A stretch of 64,000 bases of DNA from Eutrigla gurnardus. Its lineage: Eukaryota; Chordata; Actinopteri; Perciformes; Triglidae. The stretch covers positions 1,829,520-1,893,519 of the forward strand of contig OY741271.1 in assembly GCA_963514095.1 (NCBI GenBank), read 5' to 3'. Under the pieces are notes generated by a model. It searched no databases, was not told the DNA's origin, and saw nothing but the letters and a program-made list of their open reading frames with translations. Positions 19,601-29,383 of this stretch are shown here, piece after piece. The translations under genes were made by a program, and so were the position numbers. How positions within the stretch are numbered: position 1 is the first letter of the stretch; each line of letters starts with the position of its first letter.

Positions 19601-22264
19601 TCAGCATGAAATGTAACGCTTAAGTGTCACATACACGTTGCCTTTCACTCGGTAGGAGGATAAGGGAAAAACGTCATTCAGCTCAGACAACTGGGTGACA
19701 GTGAGAGAACCTGCCCCACTGGGGCACAACTCATAAGCACGTAAATGTTCAACGTACCACGCAGTCAAAAGTCTGCAGACAAACAGGATTTCTGTGTTGA
19801 TGACAACAGTGTGTGTTATTGTCCTGAACTCAGGGAGACCTGAGCAACTGCCAACTGAAATGATCATATCTGTGCTGTATTTAACACCATGAACATAAGG
19901 AGAAGATGCAAGTAGCACTGTACTTTGCTTGGCATTTCGCTGATGTAGCAAACTCTGAACATTGTCAGGGAAAGATGCGACCAAAACTGACCTCACTTTA
20001 TCAATTTCCAAAGGAGGCTCGAAGAATGTTGAGGAGTCTAAATGAAAGGCCATCATCTTCTGGTGTCTTACAGCCAAGGTATGTGCCACAATCTTGAAGT
20101 TGCGAGTGTCATGCACCACTTTTTAAAAAAATGTTTGCTTCCCCTCAAAACGCATCGTCCACACATCTACTAGCGGGCCAAAGATTTTTATCATTTGAGG
20201 GTAGTGTTCAACGAAATGATGTTTTGGACGAAGTTTGTAGCTTGGAAAGGTTTCCTGCAGCAACTCTCTGTGTTCTGAGATTTTGCAATCCAGGAAGTGG
20301 ATTAACTCATCTGTAAAATGTCTGAAGATGACTTAACCAACTCCAGGATATCTTTAAGAAGCATCAGAATCTCCCATGCTTGGTCTCCCTCAGGGATATC
20401 ATGGCCTATCATCAATGGAAGCAGCCTCAGGAGAGACCAATTTTCATGGCCATTTCCCCCTATAGTTCCCTTAGAGATGAAGGTCTTTGGAATGATCTGT
20501 GGTTGGTCAGCTTTGTCAACAAATGTATAAGGAAACTGCCTAATAGCCTTATTCAAAGAGTCTTAAGAAAAATACTTATTGGTAATCAAATCCTTTAGAC
20601 ATAGTGACAGTTCTGCTGGTATTATGCCCTCCAAAAAGTCGTGCAGAATGTCAGGTGGGAAACCATCCACCACATGGAAGTGTGTCAGGTTTTCATTTAA
20701 TGGACACACTCTTTTAACACCATGATGTTTGGCCGTAGTAGGGTCACGTATAACCTCTTGCACTTGTGAATCATGGTTCTCTCTTGTCCTCAACTGGTGT
20801 AGACCTGATCGGACCTCTTTATCCTGTATGTAATCTCGCGTACACAGACAAAACCGACAAAACTGATTTGCTGCAAAACTCTCCTGGAATCCTGCCAGAG
20901 AGTGAGGCCCCAAGTTGTCTGCTGCTACATACAATACAGTGCCTGACACTTTCGGCTAGTTGTTCTATATAAACACCATGTTCCTCAAGAGTTGCAAGAT
21001 CATGAAGGAGTGGACGAAGAACCTCTGCATAGCCATGTTCTTTCACAGTGTTGACCTTACACAAAAGTGCTAGTTGAATGGAGTGAAGAGCTGATCAATA
21101 TTTGGAGTTAAGATTAGCAAGTACCCAATATACGGCACATAGTTTATGTTTTTTCTTGGAAGTTCCCAGTGGATTAGCCACTCCAAAATTGTCGATATAT
21201 AGCCCAAGAGCCACCCTAAATTCTTCCACATTCAAAAGAAAATTTTCTTTGAAATGAGAGCCATCTCTGAATGAGTGGTATCCTTCTGATGAATTCATCT
21301 CTCCACACAGCACCTTGTCCAAAATATCCTTATTGCTTAACAAAGCCTGTAGCATTTTCAGTATTGGGACATATACAACAGACTGACTATCTCTGTCAAG
21401 AAGAAACTCAACTGGCATTACAACTGGAAATTCTTGCAGTATAAAAGATGCTCTCCTGGCAGCTGTTGATAGGGATCCTCCTTTATTGGTGTACTTCAGC
21501 AGGACATTACTTTGTGAAACTGCACCTAAAATCTCACTCACTATGGAATTATCCACATCACCACAATGTTGACTGATAATCCTCTGGACGGCACTTTGTA
21601 GTAATGGCTGTGAAAGTAAATGAATCTGGTTGATCTGCTGAATTACTTCTTGTGCAGCACTTTCAGATATGTGCAAGATTGCTTGCATTTTCAAAAAAAG
21701 TGCAGCCAGGTTACGTTCCAGTTGGATTTCCAAGTCCTGTATGTCATCTACAGACTCAAACTCATCCTCAATGTCATCCTGTAAAGGGTTTTCTTTCTCT
21801 CCTTAAGTCAGCTGATCTGGACCTTCAATGTTTGACATTATTCCAGTTTTAAACTGTGATGTAGCACTCCCACTGTGTACTCTACTTTTATGTGCATTAA
21901 ATGTTGCATATACGCTGCTCTGAAAATTGCAGCCTTCATATGGACATAGAACTCTTTGTTTAAGTTTTAAATGGCTGCGTAAATGTTTGAGAAACTCATC
22001 TTCAGTGCAGGGCTCAATGAATTCACATAACTGGCAATGAAACGCAACTGTGATTTTACTTGCTTGCCCAATGTCTGATTGAGAATGCCAAACAGATAAA
22101 TGCACTTTGAGTCCATTAAAAGATTTGAAAACGCACAAGCAATCCAGATGAAGACATGGTATTGGTTGTTGCCGAGTAAAACTTCCATGTTTTAGGCGAC
22201 AGTGTTTTAACAACTGTCCTCTTTTGTCTGTGGAAAATAGGCACTGCTTACAGGTCCAAAGCAT
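19601..22264 (-). pseudogene. C2H2-finger, transposase-like gene of the same repeat family (broken)
   Basis: The ATG at 22264 (just after TTCTTGCAG) opens an N-terminal array of C2H2-type fingers: WTCKQCLFSTDKRGQLLKHC, CLHLDCLCVFKSFNGLKVHL, FHCQLCEFIEPC and LCPYEGCNFQSS. A helical region follows, then GVANPLGTSKKKHKLCAVYW, ADNLGPHSLAGFQESF, CRFCLC, FHVVDGFPPDILHDFLEGII, GTIGGNGHENWSLLRLLPL and YKLRPKHHFVEHYPQMIKIF with VWTMRFEGK. The ILHDxLEG and RPKHH blocks recall Tnp2/KDZ-type transposases, so I infer a transposon origin. In-frame stops lie at 21803-21805, about 21095 and 20563-20565, with frameshifts near 20960, 20310 and 20125. Dead copy; it lies head-to-tail upstream of the SAMD3-like piece. 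Confidence 0.55.
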
Positions 22265-22353
22265 CTGCAAGAAATATTTCAAGGGAGATTTTAAGTAAGA
22301 ATAGTCTCTGGATTTAATCTAATTAAGGTGCAGCACTTTGTCAGCAACTGTTA

Positions 22354-22652
22354 GGAATAGTTCCCTCAAAAATGAAAATACAGTCATCATCTATTCCCCC
22401 TTGCTGATAAGAAGTCAGGTGAAGTTATTTAGCCCTCTAAGCACTGATGGAGCTACACAGGGAAACAGCTTCCTGTATTTTTCCAAACAATGGATGTCCG
22501 CAGTAACCACGGGCAAAACCGAATAAAGTACCCCCAAAAAAAACCAGTGGAGCTTCTGCAGTGCTTAGAGGACTAAAAAACGACACCTGACTTCTTATCA
22601 GCAACGGTGGAGTAAATGATGACTGTATTTTCATTTTTGGGGGAATTATTCC
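22354..22652. mobile_element. 299-bp T2/Kolobok-like foldback MITE
   Basis: Arms of about 90 bp are inverted: GGAATAGTTCCC and CAAAAATGAAAATACAGTCA at left, with the complement at 22540-22652. The inner arm ends share GCTGATAAGAAGTCAGGTG and CTCTAAGCACTG. The end resembles TTAAAGGRATAG of T2-type MITEs, but TTAA is incomplete on both sides (TTA, AATAA). Confidence 0.65.
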
Positions 22653-23083
22653 AATAAGTGGAAATGTCCTCCAGAATATAAGCTACTGGCATCTCACCTC
22701 CAGTGCACTGGGCCCACGTTGACAAAGCAGCTCTTCAGTAGCTCTGAGCACTTGTTCCGAAAAAGACTAAGAATTTTGTAGTTAAAAGGAAGTTCCACTG
22801 ATATCGTGGTTTGTAGATTACCGACACATTCCTTAATATGTGCATGCTTCACACAGGTATTACAAGAAAATGTTTTTAATAATAAAGTACAATTTCAGGC
22901 AAATACAACCTGGGGCTATAGTTTCCTAATATTTTTGATCAAAAATAATTAATCTGATTTTTCCCCCCGCTCCTATCATGCATTAGTTTTCTCTGTCTCT
23001 CTATGGGAGTGGATGGAAAAATATGAAAATGTAAAATGTAACATTTTAATTTCACTAGACCTTAAAGGTGGTCATGTAATTGT
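22653..23083. other. unassigned spacer
   Basis: No gene, repeat array or clear terminus recognised; AT-rich. Confidence 0.35.
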
Positions 23084-23690
23084 CAGGGCTCGGACGGAAG
23101 AGAGGACTCAGATGCAGAGGGGAGCAGTCTGACAGGTTTTATTCAGCTTTTATTTGTACCTCGATAGAATGAGTGCAAACAAAATCAAGTCGGCTATAAA
23201 GACTGTCGTCAGAAGGACGAGGGCTATGAAAACCAAAAAGAAGAACCACAACACATAGAAACAAAAAATCACTCCTGAAGGAGGAAAAACTCTAATCTAC
23301 ACTATCGTAAGGAAAATAAGCTCTATGAAAATTACAACAAAAAATCACTCACTAGGAGGATCGAAGGGCAAGGCTATAAATTAAACTATTAAACTAGGAA
23401 AAAGGTCTAAACTTAACTGCACTTTACTGAACTATGAAAAGGTATAAACAAAGGACGCTCCACAGGGAGGAAAATAAACAAGGCTCTGGAATTTATCTAA
23501 CGCTCAAACTTAACACTGACCAAAAACTTTACAAACTCAAAATCACTCTTCTACAGAGGAACAAACAAACGGAAATACACACGTGGCAAAGAAGGCTCAG
23601 GAACAAGGCTATGGTAGGTGCTCGAGGTTCGACGGAACGAAATACTTAAATAAATAAATAAGAGACAAGGGAAGACACAGACTATATGTG
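23084..23690. repeat. unclassified interspersed repeat
   Basis: Begins TGTCAGGGCTCGGACGGAAG and contains repeated short modules (AATCACTCACTAGGAGGA; GGCTATGAAAA; AAACTATTAAACTAGG). The style is of a degenerate tandem-like repeat common in fish. No ORF of note. The class is unknown. Confidence 0.4.
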
Positions 23691-23913
23691 CTGTGTCCCA
23701 ATTCAGGGTCTGCAGCCTTCGGAGGCTGCATTCGAAGGCCGCTTACGTCACAGAGCTGCGCGAAGGCTGTCCCAATTCGTCTAAATTCGAAGGCTCCTCC
23801 AAATGCGGCCGACAAATGTGTCCTCCTTTTCCCTGTATTCGGAGGATGCACCGCTACTATCCTTCGCGGCCTCCAATATCCCAAGATGCTTTGCGCGCCG
23901 CTGTTCAACCAAC

Positions 23914-24654
23914 AATGGCGGCGAAAGACGGCAGCAGCACCGGCACCAGCAGCAGTGCCGAGTACCATATTTAAATGTAAGTAACGGGTTTTTGCTTAAC
24001 GTCGGACGTTCAAGGGGCCTTAAAACACATTTGAGTGTTAAAATGCGTGAAGTTAATAATGCTAATACGTGTAGCCACCGGAATGTAGGGCCAGCTACGT
24101 GATGTAGCTTAAGGCTGTTGATACGAGGAGCTCAGTTAACGTTGGCCTTTAAACGTAACGTAAGCCTAAAACCCTTCACTTTTAAATGTTACAAGCTCCG
24201 ATGGTAACATATCTTATTGTAACCGTGGAGCTGTTAAGTTAATTTGTACTCGTAAATTGTGTGGGCCACAGTCCGCTCCTCTCGCAGGTGAATATATAAC
24301 GTTAACGATGGGTTGTGAGCCCCGCTGTATTTCTAGGCTGTAAAACTGTAAACGTTTGGATTGAATACAGAGCTAACCTTAGGATAATGATTACTGTTAA
24401 TATCTTTATTATATCGTACAATCATTTTGCATGTTGACATAACAGGAAATGTGCTTTACATGTCGTTCTGTTGTAGAGAGCAAGCCGCAGACTGAGGATT
24501 TGATCAAACTCCGGGTCCGGGATGAGAACGACCACCTGTTGAGGCCAAGAACACAGGGCCACCGACAGCAGCAAGAAAGAGGAAAACAGATGACTTGCTG
24601 GATTTGATCAGGGAGGACATGAAGTTACAGAGAGAGAGAACTGCTTTTCAGTTT
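23914..24654 (+). pseudogene. Myb-like accessory protein of Harbinger (internal deletion)
   Basis: Exon 1 starts at the ATG near 23914 (MAAKDGSSTGTSSSAEYHI) and meets a TAA before a GTAAGT donor at about 23979. Exon 2 begins after TTGTAG near 24477 with SKPQTEDLIKLRVRDENDHL, the first helix of a Myb/trihelix domain. It jumps directly to RPRTQG and then, in another frame, ARKRKTDDLLDLIREDMKLQ, the C-terminal helix of the same protein. The middle of the Myb domain and the linker are deleted. In Harbinger elements this protein brings the transposase to the nucleus and to the transposon ends; here it is only a relic. Confidence 0.5.
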
Positions 24655-24759
24655 TGTGTAATTAACAAATATTTACAAAGTTACAATAACTATTGACAAG
24701 TGGGTGTTCTTAACATGTAGAACTATTTACAAAAGATCAGCAGAAATAACTATTTACAG

Positions 24760-24975
24760 AGAACATATATACAGTATCGACTGAGCAGGAGTCCCTGGTG
24801 GTGCTGCTGGACTGGATGGGATGCTAAGGACCCTGGACTCTTCTGGCTCTGAGTGGGACATCATCTGGAAGGTGGGGGGAGTGGGATGCATGTCTCCACT
24901 GTCCACCACATCGTCCATCATCGGGGTTTGCAGGGCTGATGCAATCGACGGATGCCATGTCACTAAAATGTTTAA
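24760..24975 (-). other. open minus-strand stretch, possible exon
   Basis: The minus strand reads HPSIASALQTPMMDDVVDSG then a Pro/Ser-rich run to AAPPGTPAQSIL. Low-complexity linkers of this kind occur in Harbinger accessory proteins. The orientation is opposite to the remnant just upstream, so an inverted piece is possible. Low certainty. Confidence 0.25.
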
Positions 24976-25139
24976 AAGAGAGGCAAGAATAAAATATTGA
25001 ATTAAGTCAGGGTTATTAACAGGGTTTGTACACATTTTACTATTCAATTTAATCACTTTATAAGCCAAGCATTTAAACTAAAATTCAAGCACCCTGTATT
25101 AAGTCTTATGGTTAAATGACATTATCCATGTCAATCTAT

Positions 25140-25216
25140 ACTTAATATGGCTCGTCACTTAGCGGTATCATTTATTAACGGGTATATTAATTACCACGTA
25201 CTACGCTAGCTATGTA
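25140..25216 (+). repeat. inverted-repeat arm A flanking the Tc1 nest
   Basis: This 77-bp stretch (containing GGCTCGTCACTTAGCGGTAT and ATTACCACGTACTACGCTAG) recurs inverted at 33377-33458 with only a few differences. It lies outside the Tc1 element and its (TA)n flanks. Confidence 0.7.
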
Positions 25217-25328
25217 TGAACATTAATATGGGTTAAAATAACGGCTTTAACGTTACCTCCCCACGGCTCTCTCCCAGCTGGAGATAAACAAGCTGCCGGT
25301 GTCGCCGCAGCCGCCTCTCCTCTTGCTC

Positions 25329-25333
25329 AAAAA

Positions 25334-25383
<50 letters not shown>
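25329..25383. repeat. A-run and (TA)n microsatellite
   Basis: About 22 A residues followed by about 16 TA units. The Tc1 element begins directly at the end of the TA run. A matching (TA)n lies on its other side. Confidence 0.9.
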
Positions 25384-25386
<3 letters not shown>

Positions 25387-26283
25387 TCAACAAAAATATA
25401 AACGCAACACTTTTGTTTTTGCTCCCATTTTTCATGAGATGGACTTAAAGATCTAAAATTCATTCCAGATACACAATATTACCATTTCTCTCAAACATTG
25501 TTCACAAATCAGTCTAAATGTGTGATAGTGAGCACTTCTGCTTTGCTGAGATAATCCATCCCACCTCACAGGTGTGCCACATCAAGATGCTGATCTGACA
25601 TCATGATTAGTGCACAGGTGTGCCTTAGACTGTCCACAATAAAAGGCCACCCTGAAATGTGCATTTTTTTGCTTTATTGGGGGTCTGGGGACTCAGAACC
25701 AGTCAGTATCTGGTGTGACCACCATTTGCCTCATGCAGTGCAACACATCTTCTTCGCATAGAGTTTATCAGATTGTCAATTGTGGCCTGTGGAATGTTGG
25801 TCCACTCCTCTTCAATGGCTGTGCGAAGTTGCTGGATATTAGTGGGAACTGGTACACGCTGTCGTATACGCCGGTCAAGCACATCCCAAACATGCTCAAT
25901 GGGTGACATGTCCGGTGAGTAGGCTGGCCATGCAAGAACTGGGACATTTTCAGCTTCCAAGAATTGTGTACAGATCCTTGCAACATGGGGCCATGCATTA
26001 TCTTGCTGAAACATGAGATGATGTTCATGGATGTATGGCACAACAATGGGCCTCAGGATCTCATCACGGTATCTCTGTGCATTCAAAATGCCATCAATAA
26101 AATGCACCTGTGTTCTTCGTCCATAACAGATGCCTGCCCATACCATAACCCCACCACCACCATGGGCCACTCGATCCACAACATTGACATCAGCAAAGCG
26201 CTCACCCACACGACGCCACACACGCTGTCTGCCATCTGCCCTGAACAATGTAAACCGAGATTCATCCGTGAAGAGAACACCTG

Positions 26284-27764
26284 AAGAGCTCAACAGCTTC
26301 TATGCTCGATTCGACAGGGACAACCAGGAGGTTGCCATCAAGGCTGTGCTCCCTGCGGACCACCAGCCCCTCATCCTCTCCTCCTCTGATGTGTGTGCTG
26401 CACTGAGCCTGATTAATGCACGAAAGGCTGCAGGTCCCGATGGCATACCAGGACGTGTGCTCAGGGCCTGTGCTGGACAGCTGACCGGAGTCATGACCAA
26501 CATCTTCAACATGTCTCTAGCCCAAGCAACTGTCCCCTCGTGTTTCAAGACCACCTCCATCGTGCCGGTTTCTAAACACTCCACTGCAGCGAGTCTCAAC
26601 GACTACCGCCCTGTTGCACTCACCCCCATCATCATGAAGTGCTTCGAGCGGCTGGTCCTGGCCCAGCTCAAATCCTGCCTCCCCCCCACACTGGACCCCC
26701 TCCAATTCGCCTACCGCCATAACAGGAGCACGGAGGATGCCATTTCCACGGCTCTACATCTCGCCCTTTCCCACCTGGACAATAATAACTCCTACGTTAG
26801 AATGCTGTTCATCGACTTCAGTTCAGCATTCAACACCATCATCCCCTCCAAACTGGTGTCCAAGCTCTGCGACCTGGGAATCAACACCTCCCTGTGCAAC
26901 TGGATACTAGACTTTCTGACCAACAGACCCCAGTCTGTTAAACTAAACGGCCACATCTCCTCAACCCTCACCCTGAACACTGGCGTTCCACAGGGCTGTG
27001 TGCTGAGCCCCCTCCTCTACTCCCTCTTCACCTTCGACTGCACACCTGTACATGGCTCTAACTCCATCATCAAGTTTGCAGACGACACAACGGTGATTGG
27101 CCTCATCCACAACAACGACGAGGCGGACTACAGGGAGGAGGTCCAGCACCTAGCGGCGTGGTGCGCCGACAACAACCTGGCCCTCAACACCAAGAAGACC
27201 AAAGAGATCATTGTGGACTACAGGAAGACTAAACCGGACACGCACACTCCAGTCCGCATCAACGGGACGGAGGTGGAGCGTGTCTCCAGCTTTAAATTCC
27301 TGGGTGTCCACATCTCCGAGGATCTTACTTGGAACCTCAACACTTCCACTCTGGTCAAGAAGGCTCACCAGCGTCTGTTCTTCCTGAGGAGACTGAAGAA
27401 GATCAACCTGTCTCCCCAGATCCTGGTGAACTTCTACCGTTGCACCATCGAGAGCATCCTCACCAACTGCATCTCAGTGTGGTACGGTAACTGCTCTGTC
27501 GCGGACCGGAAATCTCTGCAGAGGGTGGTGAAAACTGCCCAACGCATCACCGGTTCTTCACTCCCCACCATAGACAATATCCAGTGCAAGCGACGCCTGC
27601 GGAAGGCTCATTGCATCACCAAGGACACTTCCCACCCCAACCACAGACTCTTTACCCTCCTCCCCTCTGGCAGGCGCTTCAGGTCTCTCCGTTCCCGGAC
27701 CAGCAGGTTCAGGAACAGCTTCTTCCCTGCTGCTATCACACTGTTGAACTCTAAACCACGGTGA
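26284..27764 (+). CDS. L2 LINE ORF2, reverse transcriptase (5'-truncated, otherwise open)
   Basis: The frame enters from Tc1 sequence and then reads LINE protein without a break for about 490 codons. Motifs in order: EELNSFYARFDRDNQ, ARKAAGPDGIPGRVL, NDYRPVALTPI, FIDFSSAFNTI, GVPQGCVLSPLLY, the catalytic FADDTTVIG, FKFLGVHISEDLTW and YRCTIESILTNC. It ends LLNSKPR at 27762-27764. The full L2 ORF2 has an N-terminal endonuclease, which is lost by 5' truncation. Chain growth on nicked DNA is the family role. There is no own start codon, so it is probably silent, but the RT is intact and the copy looks young. Confidence 0.8.
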
Positions 27765-28268
27765 TAGCAGGACTCACTCCACCCATAGCACCCCTATTTA
27801 TTTAGCTATTTATTCTGACCATAATGTACATTCTTGTTCACTGGAAATCATATTCATATTAGTATACTCTTAAAGTGTTTTCCATTTATTAGTGTATTCA
27901 TACTGCCTTAACTTAATAAATGTATATATAGTGTATAATACTGACATAGTATATTCATATGTAAATAGTGTAATCATACTCACCCAGCGTACTTAGTGTT
28001 ATAGTGTATTTTTCATACTGTTTTCTGCCATATTGCACTCTCACTCATCTAGTGCACCTCCCATACTTGTTCCTAAACTGTATATTTGCACATACTTGTA
28101 CATACCCCACTGCAATATTCTTATTCTTATTTTTACAGTGTACATTTGCACATACTCTGCACTTTACTGCTGTTTTGCACTTCTGGATGGATGCTAACTG
28201 CATTTCGTTGTCTCTGTACTTGTACACTGCACAATGACAATAAAGTTGAATCTCATCTCATCTCATCT
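27765..28268 (+). other. L2 3' UTR
   Basis: AT-rich tail with repeated TTGCACAT and ATAGTGTA motifs and a terminal (TCATC)n run. No gene. Confidence 0.7.
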
Positions 28269-28557
28269 CACCTCTCCAACGTGCCAGACGCCATCGAATG
28301 TGAGCATTTGCCCACTCAAGTCTGTTACGGCGACGAGCTGGAGTCAGGTCAAGACCCCGATGAGGACGACGAGCATGCAGTTGAGCTTCCCTGAGACGGT
28401 TTCTGACAGTTTGTGCAGAAATTGTTTGGTTGTGTTTTTTCCTTAAAGGTACCTACATCTGGATGCTACCATAATGCTCGTTTGGTTTCTAATCAGGATG
28501 CTCATTTGTTTCCAGTCATTCTTACCACTTGTGTATTTTTTCATCTGTGGGTGATTG

Positions 28558-29378
28558 ATGGTTAACCCAAGTATTTCCCGGAGAGGACCGAGTGGGTCTA
28601 ATATTCGGCTTGTGAGTTGGAACGTTCGTGGTCTCGGGGGCCCAGTAAAGCGATCTAAGGTGTTTTCTCATCTCAAAGGTCTTAACACTGACATTGCTTT
28701 CCTCCAGGAGACTCATTTACGTTTAAATGATCATTGCAGAATGCGTAAACCATGGGTTGGGCAAATATTCCATTCAGCTTTCAATAGTAAATCTAGGGGT
28801 GCTGCTATTCTTATTAATAAACGTATCCAGTTCTCCCCTGATCAGATTATATCTGATCCCCATGGACGTTATGTTATAGTGAGTGGCACATTATATCAAA
28901 CTTCAGTTGTATTGGTTAATGTTTATGCCCCTAATTGGGACAACCCAAATTTTATGACTTCCCTTTTTTCAAAAATTCCTAATTTGGACACCCGTCGTCT
29001 CATTCTAGGGGGAGACCTAAACCTAGTAATAGACCCCAAACTTGACCGATCTCACCCAAAAATACTTACACCCACTGCCATGTCAAAAACATTATCATCT
29101 ATTATGAGCGAGTTGGGCTGCATAGATGCTTGGCGCTTGCTTCACCCATTCTCAAAAGAATTTTCGTATTTTTCGAAAGTTCATCAAGTTTATTCCCGTA
29201 TCGATTATTTTTTCATAGCAGAGCTCTTTTACCTGCTGTGAAATCCTCTGAATACTCTGCTATCATTATTTCGGATCACGCCCCTCACATTTTGGATCTA
29301 GCACTTTCATCTAACACTACAAAACAATGGACGTTCAATACAGGGCTACTAGCTAGAGATGAATTCTGTGATTATATT
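28558..29378 (+). pseudogene. Tx1-type ORF2, endonuclease domain (frameshifted)
   Basis: The ATG at 28558 starts MVNPSISRRGP, then an APE-type endonuclease: IRLVSWNVRGL, FLQETHL, RGAAILIN, VVLVNVYAPN, LILGGDLNLV and the SRIDYFF block. Near 29225 one base is missing; SSEYSAIIISDHAPHI, the conserved SDH motif, continues in the next frame. A TAA follows at about 29378 in an A-rich run. The domain would nick the genomic target. Together with the following segment this is one broken ORF2. Confidence 0.75.
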
Positions 29379-29383
29379 TAAAA

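Larger units (their letters stand above)
23693..25326 (+). mobile_element. Harbinger-like element, right end lost
   Basis: The left terminus TGTGTCCCAATTCAGGGTCT plus CCTTCGGAGG modules matches the fragment at 9692. Inside is a remnant of the Myb-like accessory gene typical of vertebrate Harbinger elements. No transposase is recognised and no matching right TIR is present before the poly(A)/(TA)n block at 25329. Confidence 0.5.
26283..28268 (+). mobile_element. 5'-truncated L2-clade LINE inserted in Tc1
   Basis: Flanked by CACCT at 26278-26282 and 28269-28273. It carries the RT part of ORF2, a 3' UTR, and ends CAATAAAGTTGAATC plus (TCATC)n. It belongs to the same family as the fragment at 1-1012. 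Confidence 0.85.

Noticed and set aside
19601..22264. A working host zinc-finger gene
   Set aside because: Three in-frame stops and at least three frameshifts were found. No intact copy can be read here.
26300..27368. Several minus-strand frames across the L2 element
   Set aside because: They are shadows of the GC-rich L2 reverse transcriptase on +, whose motifs are clear.
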